Of a stretch of 64,000 nt of DNA, positions 53,601 through 58,207 are shown piece by piece. Source of the stretch: Sapria himalayana (lineage: Eukaryota > Streptophyta > Magnoliopsida > Malpighiales > Rafflesiaceae); assembly GCA_029783825.1 (NCBI GenBank), contig JAREIK010003369.1:1-64000 (forward strand). The letters are read 5' to 3'. The translations under genes and the position numbers were made by a program. Position 1 is the first letter of the stretch. The number at the start of each line of letters is the position of its first letter. Below the pieces are notes generated by a model. That model was not told where the DNA came from. It saw only the letters and a list, made by a program, of their open reading frames with translations, and searched no databases.

Positions 53601-56600
53601 ATAACTTAAGAAAAAAATAAAAATTCACTAAAATATTTTAGCAGACCTAGCAGACTACTAGAGTTTAGTAGTCTATGTTTATCAGTGGGACTTAAAAAGA
53701 ATAAATTTTAAACAGATCTAAGATTTCATTGGAATTATATTTATTTTATGTTAGCATTATGTGTTAGCTATCAACATGTGATATTTAATTATATCAATAG
53801 TAAGAGTAACGAATTTATTATTAAATGATTTAGTTTGTGATACAATAATTAATTTTATAAAATACCTAAATATTTTTTATATCATAAACATATATTTATT
53901 TGTGTATACTCCCATCACTTGTTTTACACTTGGGTGTATATATGATGGTGGTATAATATTTATTAAGTATAAAGGATATCCTATATTTATTATCATGATT
54001 ATTGAGAAGTAAATTAAATATTTTTAATATTGGTCATTCACTTAAATTCTGTATTGTTTGACTATTTATATGGATCATAGAGTTAAAGTAGAAGACGTAA
54101 AAATTATATTAAGATATATATCTACTTGTATGAACCAAACAGATAATCTTGAAAGTTTTATCCACAAAAAATTAAGTAAATTATTTACATATTCTGACAC
54201 ATTTATATGATAGTTATACTGAGACTCTGAGTATTGAATATGAGTTTATGAAAATCATATGAGTCTATTTATTCATTGTTATCTAAGATGATACTTGATT
54301 TACCGATCCATACGATGTCTAACATAGTGTTGGAATCTTTTTTTTCTGTGACCATCAATATTATTTTAAATAGAAGATAAAGACTATGACTGAATATTGT
54401 AGAGGTACTTGCATTTATGATGAATTGAAATAAATTTGAGGTTGAACATTCATGATAAAACAAAAGAGTTGTTGACATATTATAACTCTTCGGACATCGA
54501 GATTAAAGATATTTAGACTATCATTAGTGATACCTTCAGGTGCATATATGATGATAATGATTTGTATCTGTATCCATATTATCATACTAGAGATATGAAT
54601 TGATGACGATGACTTGAGACTCATTATTTTGAATTATTTTTTTATACGATATGATATTTTGTTTTGTTTATGGATTTTTGTTGGTTATGTTTCATGCTAT
54701 GTTATATATCATATTGATATTATGCTAATAGATTATTTTTTTTTCATATTAGTAATTTTTATTTTGTATAAATATAAAATTAAAATTTTAAAATATTTTA
54801 ATTGTGCATATTCAATTTTGATTGCCCCTTGTCCTGCTCAAAACTGGCATGACTTAGCATGACTCGGCATGGCCTAGTGTGACTTAGTATGTCCCAGCAT
54901 GACCTGACATGACCTGACATGACTTGGCATCTCCCAGCATGATCTGACATGACTTGGCATGTCTTGGCATGCCCTGGCATGACTTGGCAAGTTTTGGCAT
55001 GACTCGGCTTGTCCCGACACGACCCAACATGATTTGACATAAACCTGCTTGCTATGGGTCATATGGGCCATGTTGGGCTAGTTAAATTGATGTTGTCCAG
55101 TGCCAGCATGACATGATATTCATACCGTGCTATGCCAGGCATGTTATGAGGGTATGATCGGGCCACATAAAAATGAGTCGTGCCATGTCTACACGGCAAG
55201 TTTGACACCTTTAAATCCAGATAACATAATATTTTATGATTTTATCATAGTTTAGGCTCATGATGAGCTAAAAACTATGAGATTTCACTTGGTACATAAA
55301 GTTTATATAAGATAAAGGGATATATGCAACATGCTCAGATTAAAGATGAGTGTATCAAAAGTTATTGATAAAACTTTTGTTTTATCAATAACTTTTGTTT
55401 GTCCTCCTAAAGAAACATATGAGTTTTACTTAATGCTTGATTTCACATATTTTCTTATTCTTACATATTCTTTCTTATTTTGATTACTCTATTATTGTTC
55501 TTGATAAAACTAGGATACCAAGTCTTTTTTCTAAGAGGTATTATATCATCTATGATGATTGGGAACGAGTATCAATATCTCTGAGAAGGTTTGTTATTAG
55601 TTGTAAGTGTTTGTCGTGAAGACAAAAATAAATGGGAAAATATATTATCTCAAGATGAGACTTATAATGAGATGATTTATTCAGATATTTAGGGTGAATT
55701 ATTTGGAAACTTTTTCTAGTCGTCAAAATATTTTTGTTTTCATTTTTATTTTACTGACAGTATCTCACAAATAGATGATACATTAGTTAAACGTGAAAAA
55801 AATATTTTTTCATGATGATCTTAAGAAGAATGTATATATGAAATAACTACCTAAGTTTTTTGCAACACATTCAGAAGCTATTTGTAGTTTATGAAAGACA
55901 TTGTATGACCTAAAATAATTTACAAGAGTCTCATTTATAAAATTTTCATAGATAGTTGTCTTGTTTTTTAATTTTCTTAAGTATGTTATAGATTTTGAAT
56001 ATATGAATGATATTCAAGTTATGAGGGATGATAAGTTTGATATCATGTAACTTAATATGTATTTTCAATCATAGTTCCAGTCGAATGATTTTGAAAAATT
56101 CATACACATTTAGGATAAAGATTAATTACTCCATGAGATATTTGTCCTGTTATAAAGGAGATATATGTTTGATATTGTTACAACAGTTAGTCTTTTGATT
56201 TATGTTATAGTAGATATTTTTATTGATTTAGATAATAATTTTTCATTCAATGTGACTCATTCAATTGACTTAATTATTTTTAAGAGAATTGTATGAAAAG
56301 TTTATTATTTAACTATTATCAGATCATATATAATTTATATAGTCAATATAATTAATTATTTTTTAGATTTTCATTGATAGATTTACTTGGATGTAATTTT
56401 TTACATGCTAAGATATGTGAAATAAGTTTCAAGGGTTGAGATCTTATTCAATGATTATGAGCATTTGTGACTCGTTAGATTTCAGAATCAAAAGTACTAG
56501 TTTGTATGAGAGAAAGTTTATGATATATTTTTGTACTTTATTGGAAGCTTAATTAAAGATGATATCATAGATCACTTGTGAGATATTTTGTATCTGACAC

Positions 56601-58207
56601 CTACTCAGTGAGATTTAACATTTATTTTTTTATTCCATTACTCTTTACTGAGATAGTCAGGTTGCATGACATATAATCTCTAATTTGATGTTTAACTAGT
56701 GGACGAAACATAGAAATGTGAATTTTTTTTTCCATGAAGAAGATTAATAATATTACTATTGTTATAATAAATATTTAGATAAAATAATAGTAGTGGACAT
56801 TCTTTACACATTGCCTAAATATTATTATTTTTTTAAAAATTTTATGTTATGGATCTTTACACACAAGTTTGAGGGGGTATTGTAGTTTACAATATTTTTC
56901 CCGTTATCCTTTTTTATTATTTTATTACATATTGACGATATTGGGAGCTCACAACCTATGGGGTGCCCTAATCCAAATAATACAATATATTATGGTCACA
57001 CGTGCATATCTTGTTATTTAATTTTATTATTGTTTTTTTTATCTTGAATAATATAAAAGATTAACTATCAAACTATCATCATATCATATATAATCTATGT
57101 AATTAGTATAAGTAGCTATTTCTTGATTTTTCAATAATAAATTTACTTAGATGTTTCACTTTGCATATTGAAGTATGTGAAAAAAATTTCTAGAACTTTA
57201 TTTTGTTTAGTGATCATGTATATCTATGGTTTTTATGATATTCAAATTTGAGTTGAGCACCAAGTTATATTTGAAGAAGGTCTTCTATATATTTTCATAC
57301 TTTTTCTTGTAACTAATTTTATCTCATAAAAAATAAGAGACAACTAGTTGTTTCGAGACCCATTGCATAAGTATAATTTATGATTATGATGATAATTATT
57401 TATGAGATATATTAGATCAGATAATTTTTTAAAAATATTGAATGTTCACTCACTTCTATTCGTCTCATTTGTAATAATTAGACAATGAAACTTATAGCCT
57501 CTAATCTGATGTTTTATGAGCAAACGAAATATATAGAATTGAATTATTTTTTTTCTTAAAAAAAGATTAAAGATGAGTCAATTGCTATAATATATGTTTA
57601 TATAGTAGATCAATCAATAGGCTTATTAACGTGGGCGTTGGAAAAGGTCTTGACTTATTTTTTTTTTAAATTTGATGTGTTAATTATTTATGCCCCAATT
57701 TGAATGTTAGGTATTGTGAGTTGTTTTTTATATTTATTTTATTATTGATATGTGTGGATATGTGTACCCAATATGTAGTTTCTATTTATGCCCCAATATT
57801 TATTTTAAAATTTGAATGTCATGTATTTTATTATTGATAATCATTTTTGTTTCTATTTATAAGTTAAGTTTATTTTTTGCATTTGAGAGTTTTTTTTTCT
57901 TTTGTGAAGTTTATGTATGTTGTTTGGTTGCACATTTGTTATTCTCAACAGAAATCATATATCACACATCTATATCGCTGTATGATTTCTTGCTGTCTCG
58001 TGGCCCATTTTCAGAAATGTTCATGTTTTCCACTACAAACACAGGCTTGGAATGGTTAACAATTATTTTTTTCTATTTTTGCTGATTTCTCTCTCTCTTT
58101 GATAGCTCAGGTTTGGCATGGAAGATGATAAGTTAGGACCTTTATTAGGTAAAAAGATCCATTCTGTTGGTTGGTCAGTCTCACAAGTGACTATTCTCCC
58201 GAATGAT
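12435..58207 (+). CDS. FAD synthase-like protein (PAPS-reductase/MoCF type), 5' part
   Basis: The product should be FMN adenylyltransferase, making FAD and pyrophosphate from FMN and ATP. Plant homologues are annotated as PAPS-reductase family proteins, and yeast Fad1 and the C-terminal half of human FLAD1 carry the same catalytic fold. Exons are 12435-12535, 20995-21040, 21124-21281, 21721-21838, 21919-22001, 28063-28122, 28307-28564 and 58111-58207. All junctions are GT/AG and the phases join to 307 uninterrupted codons. The ATG at 12435 gives the expected start MEIDKAI. Visible motifs are the PP-loop FSFNGGKDS (about residues 40-48), [10 protein letters not shown], the GQEQFSPSS / WPPFMRVNP / DWSYRDIW block, LYDQGYTSIGS and LERAGRIRR. 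The MoCF-like domain begins at [15 protein letters not shown]. Plant homologues are around 500 residues, so roughly 60% is here and the rest lies beyond the window. Some otherwise conserved positions differ ([20 protein letters not shown]), so slow decay cannot be excluded, but no lesion is seen. Confidence 0.9.
12777..13837 (-). repeat. 3' LTR of the intron 1 Copia element
   Basis: Aligns with 19510-20856 from TTTGAGTAGAATTCAT to GATTTTTAGCATAAAGTAGT. Relative to the other LTR it lacks the first 40-50 bp on its outer side. Many substitutions between the two LTRs indicate an old insertion. Confidence 0.72.
14100..18030 (-). pseudogene. Copia gag-pol relic of the intron 1 element
   Basis: Gag is clearest at 17439-17690 ([16 protein letters not shown], then [13 protein letters not shown] and [15 protein letters not shown]). 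The adjoining 17846-18028 frame is probably the upstream gag part. The integrase core reads EYFISFIDD near 16400-16440, and a zinc-finger/pre-integrase region lies near 16500-16620. RT and RNase H occupy 14100-16000 in heavily broken form. All frames are interrupted. Confidence 0.7.
18595..18632. repeat. (TA)n microsatellite
   Basis: A pure TA run of about 36 bp in the leader region of the intron 1 Copia element, followed by shorter ACATATATATACA-type blocks to about 18700. Overlapping small frames on both strands are artefacts. Confidence 0.92.
19466..20856 (-). repeat. 5' LTR of the intron 1 Copia element
   Basis: In the element's own orientation it starts TGTTGAATCTATTTTATG at 20856 and ends CCCCAATTTTCCA at 19466, giving the expected TG...CA ends. 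A few bases later comes the primer-binding-like TGATATCAGGG. Confidence 0.72.
20995..21040 (+). CDS. FAD synthase-like gene, exon 2 (PP-loop)
   Basis: A 46-bp micro-exon between ACAG and GTAGGT. It encodes [15 protein letters not shown] and so carries the whole ATP pyrophosphatase P-loop motif (SxGGKDS) that binds ATP phosphates in PAPS-reductase-fold adenylyltransferases. Skipping it would remove the catalytic loop and shift the frame. Confidence 0.9.
21124..21281 (+). CDS. FAD synthase-like gene, exon 3
   Basis: Preceded by an 83-bp intron. Begins VLLHLLRAG, directly continuing the PP-loop helix. Further on it reads [14 protein letters not shown], the strand-helix segment of the PAPS-reductase fold. 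It ends in a split Cys codon (TG+C) at donor GTAAGG. Confidence 0.9.
21721..21838 (+). CDS. FAD synthase-like gene, exon 4
   Basis: Follows a 439-bp intron. Encodes [20 protein letters not shown] and [15 protein letters not shown]. The LGVRIGDP segment is the conserved R..DP element of the family. It ends in phase 0 at donor GTATGT. Confidence 0.9.
21919..22001 (+). CDS. FAD synthase-like gene, exon 5
   Basis: Follows an 80-bp intron. Encodes [20 protein letters not shown] and then PILDWSY. This is the most recognisable block of plant FAD synthases, where flavin and adenylate contacts are expected. The Thr before GQEQ replaces the usual Val. The acceptor is GCAG/ACAGG; using the next AG, four bases on, would shift the frame. 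It ends in a split Arg codon. Confidence 0.9.
22002..22554. other. Start of intron 5, no element recognised
   Basis: AT-rich intronic DNA following exon 5. No conserved domain or inverted repeat was recognised before the minisatellite that begins downstream. A GT-rich composition develops towards 22500. Confidence 0.4.
22600..23210. repeat. 24-bp minisatellite in intron 5
   Basis: About 16 units of a 24-bp repeat (GGTTTTCATG + RYGGTTTACTGAGT, with substitutions) run from about 22600 to 22990. They pass into about nine units of a related 24-bp variant with TTTTTTGTGGTGGTTTC up to about 23210. Because 24 is a multiple of three, both strands stay open. The + strand would read repeated LLSGFHDG and the - strand NHHENHSV. 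Those frames start and stop within the array, have no flanking exons and lie inside an intron, so they are treated as artefacts. One unit near 23086 has an extra T that breaks the frame. Confidence 0.92.
23268..23590. repeat. 29-bp GT-rich tandem repeat
   Basis: Four near-identical 29-bp units (TAGTGATTGTGCAATGTGTC + ATGGTGGTG) run from about 23280 to 23395. They decay into shorter GTGGTG/CAATGGTTGTG units up to the hAT fragment at 23587. It directly follows the 24-bp minisatellite, so the two probably share a GGTGGT-rich origin. Confidence 0.85.
23587..23685. mobile_element. hAT terminal fragment
   Basis: The segment starts TAGAGGTGTCATACGGGC and continues with GGGCCGGCTAGG and CTGGGCCAG words, matching the ends of the hAT copies elsewhere in the window. 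No opposite end is found nearby, so this is a solo terminus or a truncated copy. Confidence 0.6.
24987..25050. repeat. Perfect 19-bp tandem pair plus 11-bp hairpin
   Basis: CATGAGATATGAGTCTCAT occurs twice back to back (24987-25005 and 25006-25024) without a mismatch. It is followed at once by an inverted repeat, CAACTTTCATC-AAGA-GATGAAAGTTG (25025-25050), with an 11-bp perfect stem. It lies in the Copia linker region of intron 5. Confidence 0.9.
26206..26462. mobile_element. 257-bp hAT-type MITE with 8-bp target duplication
   Basis: The ends are imperfect inverted repeats: CTAAGAGAAGCACGA on the left, and CAAGGAAGCACGA as the reverse complement of the right end. They are flanked by an exact 8-bp direct repeat TGTCTCAT at 26198-26205 and 26463-26470. 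An 8-bp duplication fits hAT transposition. The interior is AT-rich with GGACACGG words near both ends and has no transposase. It sits inside the Copia relic, so it inserted later. A small open frame at 26133-26351 crosses its left end and is not a gene. Confidence 0.82.
28063..28122 (+). CDS. FAD synthase-like gene, exon 6
   Basis: Follows the 6061-bp intron 5. Encodes [19 protein letters not shown] and completes the split Arg (AG+A) from exon 5, giving SYRDIWAF. It ends in a split Gly codon at donor GTAATG. Intron 6 is 184 bp. Confidence 0.88.
28307..28564 (+). CDS. FAD synthase-like gene, exon 7
   Basis: Encodes [19 protein letters not shown], then [20 protein letters not shown], a serine/asparagine-rich linker, and [11 protein letters not shown] at the end. 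This completes the PAPS-reductase-like domain and enters the linker to the MoCF domain. The donor GTATGC at 28565 follows CT of the split Leu codon. If the intron is not removed, translation continues for only a few codons to a TAA at 28581-28583. Confidence 0.88.
28584..30480. other. Start of 29.5-kb intron 7, no coding region
   Basis: AT-rich intronic DNA. The part at about 28850-29230 holds CCAGG/GGCTGGACTAGG-type words reminiscent of the hAT-related GC islands, but no clear ends. A CA run lies near 29596-29612. No gene is seen. Confidence 0.4.
30480..32800 (+). pseudogene. Decayed + strand Copia gag-pol in intron 7
   Basis: A gag zinc knuckle is readable at about 30583-30624 ([10 protein letters not shown], stop, KRYW; the final Cys of the CCHC is lost). 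A protease-like LLDNGF segment follows near 30830. Integrase-like text is at 31755-32250, and the post-integrase region at about 32450-32600 resembles that of the intron 5 copy. A GC-rich hAT-like island (31050-31460) interrupts it, and a direct repeat of about 90 bp flanks that island (30868-30960 and 31508-31600). Stops are frequent. Confidence 0.65.
31050..31460. mobile_element. hAT-like GC-rich island in Copia relic
   Basis: Words such as GGCTTGGCCAGGCTAG, GGGCCGAAACC and CGTACGAGCCG match the composition of hAT sub-terminal regions seen elsewhere in the window. Clear TAG...CTA ends and an 8-bp duplication were not found, so the boundaries are approximate. Confidence 0.4.
32990..33580 (+). 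pseudogene. Relic of DUF659-type hAT transposase
   Basis: Frames across this stretch recover the DUF659 order: FGPGLNH, then EKSQKSLK (family: KWKKYGCSIMSDGWTDRK region), a degraded LDR remnant, [20 protein letters not shown], and VIIDNAT, matching the VVTDNAS motif that carries one acidic residue of the hAT RNase-H-like catalytic core. Several stops interrupt it, including one directly before VIIDNAT. It belongs to a different hAT lineage from the RICESLEEPER-like copies at 45-55 kb, and its right side is cut by the hAT fragment at 33590-34388. Confidence 0.7.
33590..34388 (-). mobile_element. Truncated hAT element with GC-rich terminus
   Basis: The right end is GGTTAACACCTCTA at 34388, preceded by about 400 bp of CGTGCC/GGCCGGCC-rich sub-terminal DNA. 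The left half carries the same non-coding block (CCCGATTTCCTGATTCCCG, GAGAGAGAGG, GGGGCAGAATCAT, GCCGTTGGATTC) found near 51400-51660 and, in the opposite orientation, near 44400-44700. Open frames across the GC-rich part (33968-34399) are composition artefacts. Confidence 0.65.
34389..35182. repeat. Intron DNA with (CA)n run and possible LTR end
   Basis: A perfect (AC) run of about 30 bp lies at about 34811-34840 and a short CAT run near 35052. The right edge meets TGGTATTAGAGC (35183-35194), a close match to the initiator-Met tRNA primer-binding site that normally follows a Copia 5' LTR. The preceding several hundred bases may therefore be an LTR remnant, but no second copy was found. Confidence 0.4.
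35220..36070. repeat. 21-bp TGTGCATGTRCTGTAAYAGTG minisatellite block
   Basis: Between about 35640 and 35830 there are eight or more units of a 21-bp repeat (TGTGCATGTGCTGTAACAGT + G). Before them a longer unit with GATGTGTCTTGCATGATGAC recurs at 35423, 35507 and 35602 (offsets 84 and 95 bp), each time followed by part of the 21-bp array, so it is a higher-order repeat. Short open frames repeating CNSVCMY (+) or HTLLQ-like text (-) arise only from the 21-bp period. Confidence 0.88.
36480..39782 (-). pseudogene. Minus-strand Copia gag-pol relic in intron 7
   Basis: Reading leftward from 39782, the elements follow in Copia order. A primer-binding-like TGGAATCAGAGCC lies at about 39769-39781, then a gag with a zinc-knuckle start (WCNFCN). 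The protease motif WIIDSGAS is at about 39110-39140, followed by [13 protein letters not shown] and an open stretch to 38875. The integrase entry DDVWGPKVA is at about 38550-38575. Reverse transcriptase has the catalytic YMDD box intact at 36929-36940 ([12 protein letters not shown]). RNase H is truncated near 36480. Stops and frameshifts are spread through it. This is the best preserved retroelement text in intron 7 and lies antisense to the host gene. Confidence 0.82.
40060..40580. repeat. TA/CA microsatellite field
   Basis: Alternating (TA)n and (CA)n/(TG)n blocks contain a recurrent AACCTATATA word every few tens of bases. A second shorter copy of the same texture occurs at 42420-42570. 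Small open frames rich in Tyr, Ile and Cys-Val are artefacts. Confidence 0.9.
40620..41310. repeat. Left copy of ~0.7-kb direct repeat
   Basis: This segment (beginning near TTTCTAAAATTTG and ending near TAAAATAGAATAATAGC) is repeated in the same orientation and order at about 42600-43310 with many substitutions. Shared landmarks are GTAAAATTG, ATTTGGTNTT, ATAATTAAC and AATTCTTGGTAAGAA. Both copies are preceded by TA-rich repeats. The offset is about 2 kb. It could be a pair of LTRs of an unknown element or an old segmental duplication. Confidence 0.65.
41565..41705. repeat. (TA)n and (CA)n microsatellites
   Basis: A (TA) run lies at about 41571-41600, and a (CA) run followed by (TA) at about 41667-41699. 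They precede the foldback-like segment at 41699-42423. Confidence 0.85.
41699..42423. mobile_element. Putative small inverted-repeat element
   Basis: The left end TATCAATGTTTTGAAAGA and the reverse complement of the right end, TATCAAAGTATTAAAAAA, form an imperfect inverted pair. GC-richer sequence inside includes a cluster of GAGCTC sites (about 42125-42170) and AAGGCATGCC near the right. Related AAGGCATGCCTCAA text occurs near 32755 and 36340. It sits between the two copies of the 0.7-kb direct repeat. An open frame at 42130-42318 has no recognised similarity. Confidence 0.35.
42600..43310. repeat. Right copy of ~0.7-kb direct repeat
   Basis: Second copy of the segment at 40620-41310, in the same orientation and diverged by substitutions and small indels. 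It is preceded by the AACCTATATA/TA repeat at 42420-42570. Confidence 0.65.
44090..47507 (+). mobile_element. hAT element copy A with decayed transposase
   Basis: The right end GTTTGACACCTCTA at 47507 is clear. The left end is decayed, near 44090. A GC-rich sub-terminal region (44100-44480) is followed by a non-coding block and then transposase remnants of the BED-finger/RICESLEEPER type. [10 protein letters not shown] is readable near 45430. The 45585-45800 frame reads [11 protein letters not shown] then [17 protein letters not shown], the central hAT region that holds a catalytic Asp (here replaced by Asn in FNNASNN; family FDNASNN). The 46232-46441 frame carries the DUF4413-like part, and an acidic C-terminal tail (46681-46887) follows. 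Stops between these blocks make it non-functional. Copy B is the same element in inverted orientation. Confidence 0.8.
45585..46887 (+). pseudogene. hAT (RICESLEEPER-like) transposase fragments, copy A
   Basis: Three open pieces in order, separated by stops and shifts. 45585-45800 holds [11 protein letters not shown] and [14 protein letters not shown], the RNase-H-like core segment. 46232-46441 includes [20 protein letters not shown]. 46681-46887 ends [17 protein letters not shown]. The loss of the Asp in the FDNAS motif and the stops argue against activity. The hAT dimerisation region expected near the C terminus is not clearly readable. Confidence 0.75.
47508..48035. mobile_element. 528-bp foldback MITE between two hAT copies
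   Basis: Both arms are long imperfect inverted repeats of at least about 130 bp. The left starts GCCACAACATGAAATGAAAG, and the reverse complement of the right starts GTCACAACATGAAAATGACA. They continue through AGGCACAACT and then a CTAAAAAAATATTTTTTTT-like block. The centre is AT-rich with no coding capacity. It is flanked directly by the right end of hAT copy A and the left end of inverted copy B. The 8 bases abutting each hAT end, GCCACAAC and (reverse complement) GTCACAAC, are nearly identical. Confidence 0.7.
49627..50163. mobile_element. Young 537-bp non-autonomous hAT with perfect TSD
   Basis: The element begins TAGAGGTGTCAAACGGGCCG and ends with its inverse, CGTTTGACACCTCTA, giving a long near-perfect terminal inverted repeat that extends through GGGCCGGCC words. 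It is flanked by an exact 8-bp target duplication CTCACATC (49619-49626 and 50164-50171). The interior is about 70% or more GC with dense GGCACGG/CCGTGCC repeats and the 7-bp GTGACTC array at 49885-49972. It interrupts hAT copy B within its transposase relic. There is no coding capacity; overlapping frames on both strands (for example 49632-49913, 49399-49803) reflect the GC-rich repeats. Confidence 0.93.
49885..49972. repeat. 7-bp GTGACTC array and 34-bp perfect palindrome
   Basis: Units of 7 bp (GTGACTC, GTGAGTC, then their inverse GCGACTC, ACGAGTC, ACGACTC) run in phase from about 49916 to 49971. The switch of orientation creates a perfect palindrome of 34 bp at 49936-49969, centred on TCG|CGA at 49952/49953. 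A similar but decayed TCACGACTC text precedes it (49884-49912) and a weaker relative is near 43998-44060 in front of copy A. Confidence 0.9.
52383..53295 (-). mobile_element. Internally deleted hAT copy D nested in copy C
   Basis: This inserted segment of about 0.9 kb has GC-rich hAT ends (CGTGTCGGGTATGACCC on the left, TTTTGACACCTCTA at 53295). Between them is only the C-terminal acidic part of the transposase in reverse, readable at 53063-52875 as ending DDNDTTMNN. The transposase core is deleted, as is common in non-autonomous hAT derivatives. A matching 8-bp duplication was not found, and the left end is uncertain. Confidence 0.6.
54848..55040. repeat. 10-bp CATGACYTGG tandem array
   Basis: About 19 units in strict 10-bp phase (CATGACTTGG, CATGTCTTGG, CATGCCCTGG, CATGACCTGA and similar) occupy the sub-terminal region near the right end of hAT copy C. 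Overlapping small frames on the - strand arise from this repeat. Confidence 0.88.
55356..55397. repeat. Perfect 19-bp hairpin with TTTT loop
   Basis: CAAAAGTTATTGATAAAAC (55356-55374), a TTTT loop, and its exact reverse complement (55379-55397) form an uninterrupted 19-bp stem. There are no mismatches, although the surrounding DNA is decayed transposon sequence. Confidence 0.92.
55440..58110. other. Right part of intron 7: LTR-like remnants
   Basis: A purine run GAGGGGG (about 56871-56877) followed by TATTGTAGTTTACAAT looks like a polypurine tract and LTR start. The text GGGAGCTCACAACCTATGG and TGGGGTGCCC after it resembles the sequence near 25514-25540 in intron 5. Segments of about 300-500 bp at 56310-56780 and 57060-57600 are related in direct orientation (offset about 750 bp). 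No readable pol domain could be supported. The polypyrimidine stretch TTTCTCTCTCTCTTTGATAG and CTCAG at 58088-58110 is a good acceptor for exon 8. Confidence 0.4.
58111..58207 (+). CDS. FAD synthase-like gene, exon 8 (MoCF domain start)
   Basis: Begins G TTT GGC ATG after CTCAG and completes the Leu codon from exon 7. It encodes [20 protein letters not shown] and [12 protein letters not shown], the opening of the molybdopterin-binding-like (MoCF) domain of plant FAD synthases. It ends in phase 0 at donor GTGAGT (58208). It is separated from exon 7 by 29,546 bp, yet frame and similarity continue exactly. The following exons are not in the window. Confidence 0.87.

Larger units (their letters stand above)
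51866..55213 (+). mobile_element. hAT element copy C, 5'-truncated
   Basis: From about 51905 the text follows copy A from its position near 44985 onward. Transposase relics in the same order include the ISVTFDIW region near 52350, the CHVINLI region near 53545 (ATGAGTTACATAATTAATTT) and an acidic tail near 54480-54600. It ends CAAGTTTGACACCTTTA at 55213. The expected left terminus is missing at the junction with copy B. It contains copy D at 52383-53295 and a 10-bp repeat array near its right end. Decay is stronger than in A and B. Confidence 0.65.
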
